Assembly: GCA_944391485.1 (NCBI GenBank)
Contig: CALXTQ010000004.1
Coordinates: 168,289-232,288 of the forward strand
Length of the DNA: 64,000 nt
Direction: 5' to 3'
From: an uncultured Alphaproteobacteria bacterium
GTDB taxonomy: Bacteria; Pseudomonadota; Alphaproteobacteria; RF32; CAG-239
The position numbers and the translations under genes are program-made. The notes under the pieces are model-generated. The model did no database searches. It saw nothing but the letters and a program-made list of their open reading frames with translations, and was not told the origin of the DNA. Of this stretch, positions 35,017 to 42,992 are shown in pieces (the stretch's first letter is position 1; each line of letters begins with the position of its first letter).

Positions 35017-35646
35017 ATGTTTGAAGAAAAATTGGACAAGCAGGTGTATTTTCGCGATCCGTTTGAGGTTGCGACGCAGTTTCTGCTGGGCGCTTATCTG
35101 TGCAGCAATATCGGCGGCAGATTTACGGCCGGGAAAATTACTGAGCTAGAGGTTTATATCGGGGCGGAAGACAAGGCCTGTCATGCTTATCCGAACAAGA
35201 AGACGAAGCGTAATGCCGTTATGTTTGAGGAGGGCGGACAGTCATATGTCTTTTTTGTGTACGGCATGTATAATCAGTTTAATGTTGTCGTCAGCGAAAA
35301 AGGGATTGCAAACGCTGTTTTAATCCGTGGTCTTGAACCGGTTTGCGGTATAGAGGTCATGAAAGAGCGCCGGGGGTGCGAAAAAATTGAGAATCTGACG
35401 ACTGGGCCGGGGAAACTGTGTCAGGCTCTTGGAATAACGCGCGAGCACAATGCTGTTGACTTGTCCGGAAATTTGCTATGGATCTCTCCCGGTTTGGAAG
35501 CCAATGCCGCTTGGACGGCCACAAAACGCATCGGAATAGATTATGCTGAAGAATATAAAGATAAGCTCTGGCGCTTTGTTTTGAAAAACAACAAGTTTGT
35601 CAGCCGAATGCCTTCGGTAAAAAAAGAAAAACGCCGGCGGCCGTAA
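35017..35646 (+). CDS. DNA-3-methyladenine glycosylase, AAG/MPG type
   Basis: Base-excision repair enzyme of 209 residues of the AAG (MPG) family, which removes alkylated purines. It shows ATQFLLGAYLCSN, GKITELEVYIGAEDKACHA with the catalytic glutamate, VFFVYGMYNQFNVV, and LTTGPGKLCQALGIT. ATG 35017 was chosen because homologues begin here; a TTG at 34924 would add an unlikely 31 residues. It follows mutL, so two DNA repair genes are adjacent. The C-terminus is basic. Confidence 0.88.
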   Translation: MFEEKLDKQVYFRDPFEVATQFLLGAYLCSNIGGRFTAGKITELEVYIGAEDKACHAYPNKKTKRNAVMFEEGGQSYVFFVYGMYNQFNVVVSEKGIANAVLIRGLEPVCGIEVMKERRGCEKIENLTTGPGKLCQALGITREHNAVDLSGNLLWISPGLEANAAWTATKRIGIDYAEEYKDKLWRFVLKNNKFVSRMPSVKKEKRRRP

Positions 35647-35716
35647 CATATCAGATAGTATTATTCCGGTTTAAAATAATGCCGGTCATTTTTATATCCA
35701 GTAGCAAAAAGGAGAT

Positions 35717-36772
35717 ATGAAAATGAGTAAGCCAACTTCGCAGACGCCCAATCTTACCGAAAAGACACAAAGTTTTGTCGATAGCTTAGTCGGCGGTAAG
35801 CCGCTTTATGAACTTTCTCCCGAAGAAGCAAGACAGGTTTTGCTGAATTTGCAAAACAGCCCGGCCGTCAAGCCGGTTGTCGAAATCCGGGATGTGGAAA
35901 TAAATGTCGGTTCGGAAAGAAAATTAAAAATACGGCTGGTTCGCCCTGAAGATATGATGGATGATCTGCCGGTTGTTTTTTATGTTCATGGCGGTGGCTG
36001 GGTTATGGGAAACGAGGACACGCATGACCGGCTGATCCGGGAGCTGGCGGTCAGAAGCCGGTGCGCGGTTGTCTTTCCTGTGTATACTCTGGCTCCAAAC
36101 GCGCAATATCCGACGCAGCTGGAAGAACTGTATGCCGCTCTGGAATATATCATGCTTCAGTCGAGGGAGCTTAAGCTGGATACGGAGCATATGGTTATTG
36201 CCGGCGACAGCGTCGGCGGCAACATGGCCGTTGTTCTGGCGCTGATGGCAAAGGAAAACAGACTGCTCAGATTTAATCTGATGCTGCTGTTTTATCCGGT
36301 GGCCGGCGCGGAAATGGATACGCGGTCGTATCAGGATTTTGCGGAAGGTCCCTGGCTGACCAAAAAAGCCATGGAATGGTTTTGGGATCAGTATCTGCCG
36401 GATGCCGAAAAACGCGGGAATATCTCGGCGTCTCCCATTAATGCTCCGATGGAAAAGCTGAACGGTCTGCCTCCCGCTCTTATTATTACGGCGGAAAACG
36501 ATGTTTTGAGGGATGAGGGGGAGGCCTTGGCGAAAAAGCTTGCCGAGTCCGGTGTCAGAACCATTTCGGTTCGGGTTGAAGGAACAATCCATGACTTTAT
36601 GATGCTGGATGCCCTGGCGGATACTGAACCCGTACGTTCGGCCATGTATCTGGCCGAAACGGCTCTGAACAGGGTTTTTGAAAGAGATGTAAATGTCCGT
36701 CCGGAGATCAGTCTTCCCGATAATCTGAAAGTACAGGAGCCTGCCTGTAAAAATATGGGCATACTGGATTGA
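35717..36772 (+). CDS. Alpha/beta-hydrolase esterase of the hormone-sensitive-lipase family
   Basis: Esterase/lipase of 351 residues. The oxyanion motif HGGGW is at about residue 91, the nucleophile serine in AGDSVGGN at about 168, the acid in TAENDVLRDEG at about 259 and the catalytic histidine in TIHDFM at about 293. No signal peptide is visible, so it is probably cytoplasmic. The first 60 residues form a cap-like helical region. The natural substrate cannot be inferred. It starts at ATG 35717 behind AAAGGAGAT. Confidence 0.87.
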   Translation: MKMSKPTSQTPNLTEKTQSFVDSLVGGKPLYELSPEEARQVLLNLQNSPAVKPVVEIRDVEINVGSERKLKIRLVRPEDMMDDLPVVFYVHGGGWVMGNEDTHDRLIRELAVRSRCAVVFPVYTLAPNAQYPTQLEELYAALEYIMLQSRELKLDTEHMVIAGDSVGGNMAVVLALMAKENRLLRFNLMLLFYPVAGAEMDTRSYQDFAEGPWLTKKAMEWFWDQYLPDAEKRGNISASPINAPMEKLNGLPPALIITAENDVLRDEGEALAKKLAESGVRTISVRVEGTIHDFMMLDALADTEPVRSAMYLAETALNRVFERDVNVRPEISLPDNLKVQEPACKNMGILD

Positions 36773-36793
36773 CCCGAAAATATAAAATAATGC

Positions 36794-36822
36794 TTGACCT
36801 TTTGCTCTGAATTGGGTAAAAG
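36794..36822 (+). promoter_or_regulatory. Probable promoter of tRNA-Ser
   Basis: TTGACC (36794-36799), 17 bases, then TAAAAG (36817-36822), with transcription expected about 20 bases before the tRNA. The same stretch forms a 9-bp inverted repeat, TGACCTTTT/AAAAGGTCA, spanning both hexamers. Confidence 0.5.
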
Positions 36823-36852
36823 GTCAGTCGTAATCGCTTTTACATTATATTT

Positions 36853-36942
36853 GGAGAGGTGGCAGAGCGGTTTAATGCAGCGGTCTTGAAAACCGTCGAG
36901 GGTGCGAGCCCTCCCAGAGTTCGAATCTCTGCCTCTCCGCCA
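36853..36942 (+). tRNA. tRNA-Ser(UGA)
   Basis: Class II tRNA of 90 bases with encoded CCA. The acceptor GGAGAGG pairs with CCTCTCC. The anticodon loop CTTGAAA gives anticodon TGA at 36887-36889. The long variable arm is GAGGGTGCGAGCCCTC, and the T-loop reads TTCGAAT. This tRNA gene is a common phage integration target. Confidence 0.96.
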
Positions 36943-36947
36943 GTTTC

Positions 36948-36972
36948 AGAGGGTTTTTACCCTCTTTTTTTT
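36948..36972 (+). terminator. Terminator after tRNA-Ser
   Basis: AGAGGGT (36948-36954) pairs with ACCCTCT (36959-36965) across TTTT, followed by a run of T. Confidence 0.85.
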
Positions 36973-37114
36973 GCTTTTTGGCTTATTGGGAAACAATTAT
37001 CAGGGTGAATTCCGGTTGATGTTCCGCCGTAAGAAAAAACGGTTGGAGGATTGTTTTTTTTGTTTTAAAATTGCCTGCGGAAAAGGTATGCTGTTTCCAA
37101 ACGAGAGGCGCGCG

Positions 37115-38011
37115 ATGATTCAAAACTTTTTTAATTTTATCTATGACCGTCAGGAAGTTTGGTACAAACGCAATGTTCTGAAACTTGCGGCACCGTGGAG
37201 CAACGATGAAATTCTGAAGTCTTACAAGTTCTGCAATGTTTATCGGGAACTGGACGGAGGCACGCTGGAAATCAGCAAATATTTGCAGAAGACTGATATA
37301 TCTCCGGAGATGAAGCTTTTTAATATTGTCGCGTATCGTTTTTTCAACCGGCGCGATACAATTGAGAAATTATTCGGCGGTCTGCTGGACCCCGAAGATT
37401 TCAACATTGTGGAATATGAGAAGCGTTTTGATGAAATTAAAAAGGAAGAAAGCATTTTTTCAAACGCTTATTTGATTTCGTCGCATCCCTATAATGCATC
37501 GTATCGCGCGAAAGACAAGCATGTGCAGGTGCTTTTGATGCTGGATGACCTGAGAAAAAATATTTCGGCTTTTGTTCAGGAACTGCACCGGTCATCTCCG
37601 GAAGAAGGGCTGCGGGTTGTGGAAAGGCATGTGGCTATGGCCGGCCCTTTTTTGAGCGGGCAGATTCTTTTGGACGCGACTTATGCCGGCGATATCGTCC
37701 GTTATACCGGAGATGATTTTCTGGTTGTGGGTCCCGGCGCCTTGTGGGGACTGAAACTTATTTTCGGCGGCAGCCTGAACAAAAAGCAGGCGGAGGAAAA
37801 ATGCCGGTATCTGCACGGCATTCAGAAAGAAGAATTTGCCAGACTCAGGAAATGCCGCGGCAAGGACTGGTTTGCCGTCAGATGGGATAAACTCGGTTAT
37901 CCGAATGCGCCGTATTTGTGTCTGCATGATGTTCAGAACAGTTTGTGCGAGTTTCGCAAATACTGGAGGTTGAAAAACGGTGCCAAAGCCAAAAAAAGAT
38001 ATTTTAAATAA
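37115..38011 (+). CDS. Putative DNA-base hypermodification protein (HMUDK helical-domain / thymine pyrophosphorylase-like family)
   Basis: Protein of 298 residues. Its N-terminal part carries the pattern FIYDRQEVWYKRNVLKLAAPWS, then ILKSYKFCNVYRELDGGT and FNIVAYRFFNRRDTIEKL. I recognise this as the family described for 5-hydroxymethyl-dU DNA kinases and alpha-glutamyl/putrescinyl thymine pyrophosphorylases of hypermodified phages. Such proteins act on modified thymine in DNA. The start was set at ATG 37115 behind GAGAGG; a longer frame runs back into tRNA-Ser and is rejected. It lies next to tRNA-Ser, which favours a phage-derived or island gene. No hydroxymethylating enzyme is seen in the window, so its substrate here is unknown. 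Confidence 0.65.
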   Translation: MIQNFFNFIYDRQEVWYKRNVLKLAAPWSNDEILKSYKFCNVYRELDGGTLEISKYLQKTDISPEMKLFNIVAYRFFNRRDTIEKLFGGLLDPEDFNIVEYEKRFDEIKKEESIFSNAYLISSHPYNASYRAKDKHVQVLLMLDDLRKNISAFVQELHRSSPEEGLRVVERHVAMAGPFLSGQILLDATYAGDIVRYTGDDFLVVGPGALWGLKLIFGGSLNKKQAEEKCRYLHGIQKEEFARLRKCRGKDWFAVRWDKLGYPNAPYLCLHDVQNSLCEFRKYWRLKNGAKAKKRYFK

Positions 38012-38044
38012 ATATTCGGAATTTTCTGTAAAGCAGCAATAAAA

Positions 38045-38078
38045 AAGGCCGGGTATCAAAAGATACCGGCCTTAAAAT
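38045..38078. terminator. Bidirectional terminator between convergent genes
   Basis: GGCCGGGTATC (38047-38057) pairs with GATACCGGCC (38062-38071) with one bulged G. A-run on the left and TTAAAAT on the right. Confidence 0.8.
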
Positions 38079-38914
38079 CATGGAATGTGGCGGAAATACT
38101 TTTTGTCAAAGCTTTTTGACAATTGTTTTTCCCAGTTGCGGATGCTGCCAAACTTTTTTATGTATGGCTGTTCGTACATATATTCCAGCAAAACCACCTG
38201 TTTCCAGATATAGGGATTGCCGGAAGCTTTTATCAGATTCCGCGCCGCTTTGCCGATATGGTAATACGAAGTATACAGCCATGTCAGAGGCGAGCAGCCG
38301 AGCTCAATAAGAGCCGTTTCTTCCTCATCTCCGTAAAACTTAAAGTATTGGAGATAAAGAAACAGGGCCCTGATGTTGCCCAGCTTGATGAACTTCAGGC
38401 GGGCCCGAGGTCTCCATTGGTGAACCCTTCCGTAGCGGCGGATTTTTTCCCAGTTGCCGGAATCAAGCAGCCTTAATTCATATTCCTCGCTCAGGCGGGG
38501 CGGAATGTCTGTATCTCCCGAAGCCAGAAGCTGATCGCTTAAGGCTCCCATAACGACATTTGGAAAGCTTTTGTTTGAGTAGTAAAGATTTACGGCCATC
38601 CAAGTCCGGAAGACTTTGTGCATCCTGGCTGTATATTCCGGCGAATCGTCTTGCGGCGGAATATAGCCTTTTTCCTCCAACAGCCTGCGGATATCTTTGT
38701 GCCATGCAACAGGGTGAAACTCGTGGTGAAGCAGGATCAGCTCTTTGTTGTCCGTTTCCACCAAAAGCCTCTGAGCTTCAGGGCTGTTTAAGGAGTAAAC
38801 ATAAAAATGATTTCTGATTTCTTCAACGTTCCCACGTTGTAACAAATCAATCTCTTCCGCAGCTGATTTCATGTACTGCGAATGAGTTCCTTCGATTAGA
38901 ATTTTTTTTGACAT
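38078..38914 (-). CDS. Hypothetical helical protein, convergent with the HMUDK-like gene
   Basis: Protein of 278 residues not recognised. It is predicted to be mostly alpha-helical, rich in Y, W, R and K, and soluble. Tandem short helices around MAVNLYYSNKSFPNVVMGAL and IRALFLYLQYFKFYGDEEE give a repeat-like feel. A strong ribosome-binding site AGGAGGTG precedes the ATG at 38914 (minus strand). It lies between the HMUDK-like gene and a sugar porter, and is the best candidate for another accessory gene of a small island next to tRNA-Ser. Confidence 0.65.
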   Translation of the reverse strand: MSKKILIEGTHSQYMKSAAEEIDLLQRGNVEEIRNHFYVYSLNSPEAQRLLVETDNKELILLHHEFHPVAWHKDIRRLLEEKGYIPPQDDSPEYTARMHKVFRTWMAVNLYYSNKSFPNVVMGALSDQLLASGDTDIPPRLSEEYELRLLDSGNWEKIRRYGRVHQWRPRARLKFIKLGNIRALFLYLQYFKFYGDEEETALIELGCSPLTWLYTSYYHIGKAARNLIKASGNPYIWKQVVLLEYMYEQPYIKKFGSIRNWEKQLSKSFDKKYFRHIP

Positions 38915-39203
38915 AAAAATACACCTCCTACTTTACTCGGAGGATTTTATTTATATTGTTATACATATCTATATTTTAGCATATCGGATTAAAACATATT
39001 CAAATAAAAAGTCAAGCTTATTGTCTATTTTTGTACAATAAGATGGGTTTTTATTGCGGCTTTGCAAAAAAACGAGTTTTTCCGGGACTGAATGTCCAGG
39101 CGTCAGACGCAGCCTCATGCCGACAGCATGGTCAGGTCGTTGGTTCTGCGGCTGCTGTATTTTCCGAAAAACCGGGGAAGGACTGTTGATTAGAACGCCG
39201 GCG
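38915..39203. promoter_or_regulatory. Control region of the minus-strand unknown gene
   Basis: Read on the minus strand this region has TTGACT followed about 17 bases later by a TTAATC-like hexamer, a possible promoter. A perfect inverted repeat CTTATTGT/ACAATAAG lies at 39017-39042. CCTCC and GGAGG near 38920-38945 could pair and mask the ribosome-binding site. The part from 39050 to 39203 is featureless. Confidence 0.4.
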
Positions 39204-40592
39204 TCAGAATTTGCGGGCGGGAACCCGGTCAGCCCAGTTCTTTTCAATCTGTTCCAGAGAACGCCCCTTGGTTTCCGGCAGGCAGAAGTAGGTGAAGAAC
39301 AGACTGAAAATCCCGATAACGCCGAAAATCCAGAAAGTATAGGCTTCGCCGATTTTTTCGAGCAGAACGGGGAAGGTCAGGGCAACAATAAAATTGAAGC
39401 CGAAGTTGGCCATGGTGCATAAGCTCATGGCAAATCCCCGGATTTTCAGCGGCATAATTTCAGAAATGACAATCCAGCCGATGGGACCGAGAGAAAAAGC
39501 AAAGCTGGCAATGAAAACAACAATGCTGCCGATGGCGACCCATTTAAGACTGTTGCCGAGTTCCGCCGTGAAGTAAAAAGAAGCGCCGAGGACAAACAAA
39601 CTGGCCGTAATACCTGCCAGTCCGGCATAGAGCAGGGGTTTTCGCCCGATTTTATCGGTAAAGAAAATGGCGACGAAAGTCATTAGAAAATTGACGAGGC
39701 CAACGCCGATTGTCGCGTAAAGGGCGCCGATATTCGAGCTGAAGCCGGCGGCCTTGAAAATGGTGGCCGTATAATAAATGATGGTATTGATGCCGGTGCA
39801 TATCTGCATGAACATCATGCCGATGCCGACGATGACCGGCATGAGCATCCAGCTTGCGAAGATTTTGCGGGAAGAGGATTTCTGCTCCTGATTTTCAATG
39901 GCCGATCTGATTTCGGAAATATGTTTGTCGACATTGGCATCAGGTTCGATTTTGACAAAAATTTCCCGGGCCTCTTTTTCGCGCCGCTTGCTGATCAGCC
40001 AGCGCGGCGTATCGCCTAGAAAACTGATGCCGATCAGCAGGATGAGCGCCGGAATGAGACCGGACCCGAGCATCCAGCGCCAGTTATGTTCCGTCAGGGC
40101 AAAAACCCTGTTGATGAGGTATGAAAACAGTATTCCGGCCGTGATTGCCAGCTGATACAGAGAAACCAGCATGCCGCGTACCCGCTGCGGCGAGATTTCG
40201 GACAGATAAAGAGGAACGACAAAATTGACCATACCGATGGCCAGGCCCAGAATCATGCGGCCGGCAATCAGCCACGAAACGCTGACGGCAAATCCGCATA
40301 TGACGGATCCGACGGCAAAGATGAGTGCCGTAGCAATGATGACTTTCTTTCGGCCGTAAACATCGGCCAGTACGCCGTTAGCGGCGGCGCCTATAACAGC
40401 TCCCACCAGGGCGGAACTGACAACCCAGCCTTTCTGCAGGCTGTCCAGCGGCCAGGTGTCGTTGATGAAAAGCAGGGCGCCGGAGATGACGCCGGTGTCG
40501 AACCCAGAGAGCAAGCCGCCAAGTGAGGCCACGCCGGCAATTGCGTATAACCAGAAATGATTTTTTTTCTTGAGTGATTTTGCTGCGTTCAT
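39204..40592 (-). CDS. Sugar porter of the major facilitator superfamily
   Basis: Twelve-helix MFS transporter of 462 residues. Sugar-porter signatures are GLLSGFDTGVISGAL (helix 1), DVYGRKKVI (loop 2-3), PLYLSEISPQRVRGML, WRWMLG, GDTPRWLI and the closing PETKGRSLEQIE. It resembles XylE/GalP-type proton symporters for monosaccharides in the inner membrane. The particular sugar cannot be told. It is divergent from the mltB-like gene, with about 140 A+T-rich bases between them for both promoters. Confidence 0.92.
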   Translation of the reverse strand: MNAAKSLKKKNHFWLYAIAGVASLGGLLSGFDTGVISGALLFINDTWPLDSLQKGWVVSSALVGAVIGAAANGVLADVYGRKKVIIATALIFAVGSVICGFAVSVSWLIAGRMILGLAIGMVNFVVPLYLSEISPQRVRGMLVSLYQLAITAGILFSYLINRVFALTEHNWRWMLGSGLIPALILLIGISFLGDTPRWLISKRREKEAREIFVKIEPDANVDKHISEIRSAIENQEQKSSSRKIFASWMLMPVIVGIGMMFMQICTGINTIIYYTATIFKAAGFSSNIGALYATIGVGLVNFLMTFVAIFFTDKIGRKPLLYAGLAGITASLFVLGASFYFTAELGNSLKWVAIGSIVVFIASFAFSLGPIGWIVISEIMPLKIRGFAMSLCTMANFGFNFIVALTFPVLLEKIGEAYTFWIFGVIGIFSLFFTYFCLPETKGRSLEQIEKNWADRVPARKF

Positions 40593-40734
40593 TTTGTTTC
40601 ATCCGAAAGTTTAAAAAGATGTTTTTAAATATAACGTTTTAAATAAAATTATCTATAAATTTTCGAAAAGAATTAACGCTTTTTAAAAAGGCGGCTTTTA
40701 TAATAATACAAAAGTACAACAGAAAAGTTCGGAA

Positions 40735-42021
40735 ATGCGGGATAATGCAATGAAAACAGGTTATAAAGCGCTTTTGTTTCTAGCGCCGGTTTTGGCGGCT
40801 TTTTCCGTTTGTGCCGCCGAGAAAGCCGAACCGCCACAGGAATATGCCGTCTGGCTGGAGGAGCTGAAGCGGGAAATGATCGGCCGCGGCATTTCGAAAG
40901 CAACGATCAAGAAAGTTTACAAAAATAAAAACTATTATCATGCGGATCCCGAAGTGGTTAAAATTGACCGCCGACAGAACGAATTTGTGCTGACGCCTAC
41001 AGATTATCTGAACCGCGTGGTCAACAAGAGCCGCGTGGAAACGGCGCAGCAAAAGTACAAGGAGCTGTATCCTCTGTTCAGGGATATGGAAAAGAAGTAC
41101 GGTGTGCCGATACATTATCTGATCGCTTTCTGGGCAGTTGAGACAAATTTCGGCCGCAATTTCGGCAGCTATAACGTTATTGACGCTCTGACAACCCTCA
41201 GCTATGATCGGCGGCGGCCGAAATTTTTTCGGGAGGAGCTGTATCAGGCGCTTAAGATTATTGACGACTGGCAGATTAATCCCGAAAAAATGGAAGGTTC
41301 CTGGGCCGGGGCAATGGGACATTTTCAGTTTATGCCGTCGACGTTTAATGCCTATGCCGTTGATTATAACGGCGATGGCCAGATTGATATCTGGCATTCT
41401 TTTGAAGATGCCATTGCTTCCGCAGCCAATTATCTGTCCGACATAGGGTGGCGTAAAAACGAACCCTGGGGGATGGAGGTGTCTCTGTCCTGGAATTTCG
41501 ATTATTCCCTGACCGGCAGAGGAACCGTCAGGACGGTTAAACAGTGGAGGAAAGCGGGGGTTAGGACTTTGGACAACAAAAGAATTGATCTTGAGAGCAG
41601 TCTGCCGGCCTCAATTATCGTGCCGGAAGGGAAAAAAGGCTCGGCTTTCATGATTTTGACAAATTTCAGAAAAATCATGAACTGGAATCGCTCCGAGAAT
41701 TATGCTTTGGCCATCAGCCTGCTTGCGGATTATATCAAGTCGGGGAAAAAATGGAAACCATTCAGGCAGAATCCGGCCGCCAGAGTCAAAACGGACGATA
41801 TTATGAAAATACAGTCCTTTATCAACAGACTCGGGTGGTTTAAACTGGACGAGGACGGACAGCTCGGAAACAAGACCAGAGAGGCTATTAAAAAAGTGCA
41901 GGCCGAGGCAAAAATGCCGCAGGACGGGTATCCTGATTATCAGCTGCTGCAGAAAATTAATAATTATGACCCGCAAAAGGGGTTTGCCATTCCCGTGCCG
42001 GAAAGAAAATTACACAAGTGA
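40735..42021 (+). CDS. mltB: Lytic murein transglycosylase, MltB family, with peptidoglycan-binding domain
   Basis: Periplasmic peptidoglycan lytic transglycosylase of 428 residues. A signal peptide (about residues 6-27, ending VCAA) is followed by the SLT_2 domain with the catalytic glutamate in FWAVETNFGRNFGSYN and the motif GAMGHFQFMPSTF. A C-terminal PG_binding_1 domain follows at about 355-420 (MKIQSFINRLGWFKLDEDGQLG). There is no lipobox, so it is likely soluble. The start is ATG 40735; ATG 40750 is an alternative. It opens the envelope run mltB-rlpA-dacA. Confidence 0.9.
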   Translation: MRDNAMKTGYKALLFLAPVLAAFSVCAAEKAEPPQEYAVWLEELKREMIGRGISKATIKKVYKNKNYYHADPEVVKIDRRQNEFVLTPTDYLNRVVNKSRVETAQQKYKELYPLFRDMEKKYGVPIHYLIAFWAVETNFGRNFGSYNVIDALTTLSYDRRRPKFFREELYQALKIIDDWQINPEKMEGSWAGAMGHFQFMPSTFNAYAVDYNGDGQIDIWHSFEDAIASAANYLSDIGWRKNEPWGMEVSLSWNFDYSLTGRGTVRTVKQWRKAGVRTLDNKRIDLESSLPASIIVPEGKKGSAFMILTNFRKIMNWNRSENYALAISLLADYIKSGKKWKPFRQNPAARVKTDDIMKIQSFINRLGWFKLDEDGQLGNKTREAIKKVQAEAKMPQDGYPDYQLLQKINNYDPQKGFAIPVPERKLHK

Positions 42022-42086
42022 AATATCTTGCTTTACCTGAGGCAAAAAAAAGGTTAGATTAACACAAACGAAAAATGGGAAAATTT

Positions 42087-42971
42087 ATGAGACTGAAAAA
42101 AACACATATTGCTATTTGTGCTTTGATTGTGCTGCTGTCGGGCTGCGCAAGCGACAGGGATTCCCTCGACGGCTATTCGCAGGCATCCGCCATCAGCGGC
42201 AAAGGCGGCGTTTACAAGGTCGGAAAACCGTATAAAATTGCCGGAAAGTGGTATTATCCGCAGGAAGATTACAGCTATTCCGAAGTCGGAATGGCTTCCT
42301 GGTACGGAGAGGATTTTCATCATAAGAAAACCGCCAACGGCGAGAAATATGACATGCATACCCTGACAGCCGCGCACAGGACGCTGCCGCTGCCGTCAAT
42401 CGTCCGGGTTACAAATCTTGAAAACGGACGTTCTCTGGTTTTGCGCGTCAATGACCGCGGGCCGTACGCAAAGAATCGCATTATTGATATTTCAAAGCGC
42501 GGTGCCCAGCTTCTGGGGTATCAGACAAAAGGCGTGGCTAAAGTGCGGGTCGAGATTCTGGAGGAAGAGAGCAAAAAGCTGAAAGCGGCTCTGACCGGGC
42601 AGCCGATGGAACCGGTCCGGGATTACGCGGCGAAGGCGTCAACCACTCCGATCCAAAAATATGAGTTGCCCGAACCGAATGAGCTTGTCGGCTATGGCAA
42701 TAAATATGCTGTGTCTTCCGGCGCTTATTCTGCCGGAGAAGCAAAAGAATTTTTTGTGCAGGCCGGTGCTTTTTCGAAACATGAAGCCGCTAAAAACCTG
42801 AGTTCGCAGCTCAGTCGCTTTGGCAAACCGAAAATTGCGCAGGCCGATGTTGATGGTACGCGCTTTTACAGAGTACGTATTGGGCCTTTTGACTTTAAGG
42901 AAGAGGCCGAGGTTACTCTGGCAAAAATCAAAGGTTATGGCATTTATAATGCCAGAATAGTTCAGGATTAA
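42087..42971 (+). CDS. rlpA: RlpA septal lipoprotein with SPOR domain
   Basis: Lipoprotein of 294 residues. The lipobox LLSGC lies near residue 20. The double-psi beta-barrel domain (MASWYGEDFHHKKTANGE to VNDRGPYAKNRIIDIS) is at about residues 70-155, and a C-terminal SPOR domain (FFVQAGAFSKHEAAK) at about 215-290. RlpA cuts denuded glycan strands and is targeted to the septum by SPOR. The ATG at 42087 has GGGAAAA upstream; the in-frame ATG at 42075 is the alternative. It precedes dacA as in many alphaproteobacteria. Confidence 0.92.
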   Translation: MRLKKTHIAICALIVLLSGCASDRDSLDGYSQASAISGKGGVYKVGKPYKIAGKWYYPQEDYSYSEVGMASWYGEDFHHKKTANGEKYDMHTLTAAHRTLPLPSIVRVTNLENGRSLVLRVNDRGPYAKNRIIDISKRGAQLLGYQTKGVAKVRVEILEEESKKLKAALTGQPMEPVRDYAAKASTTPIQKYELPEPNELVGYGNKYAVSSGAYSAGEAKEFFVQAGAFSKHEAAKNLSSQLSRFGKPKIAQADVDGTRFYRVRIGPFDFKEEAEVTLAKIKGYGIYNARIVQD

Positions 42972-42992
42972 AATTTGTGAGGACAGAAAATT

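Noticed and set aside
36902..37114. N-terminal extension of the HMUDK-like gene into tRNA-Ser
   Set aside because: It would begin inside the tRNA and cross its terminator; ATG 37115 has a proper ribosome-binding site and fits the family start.
36853..39203. Complete prophage or integrative element at tRNA-Ser
   Set aside because: No integrase, no phage structural genes and no direct repeat of the tRNA 3' end was seen downstream.
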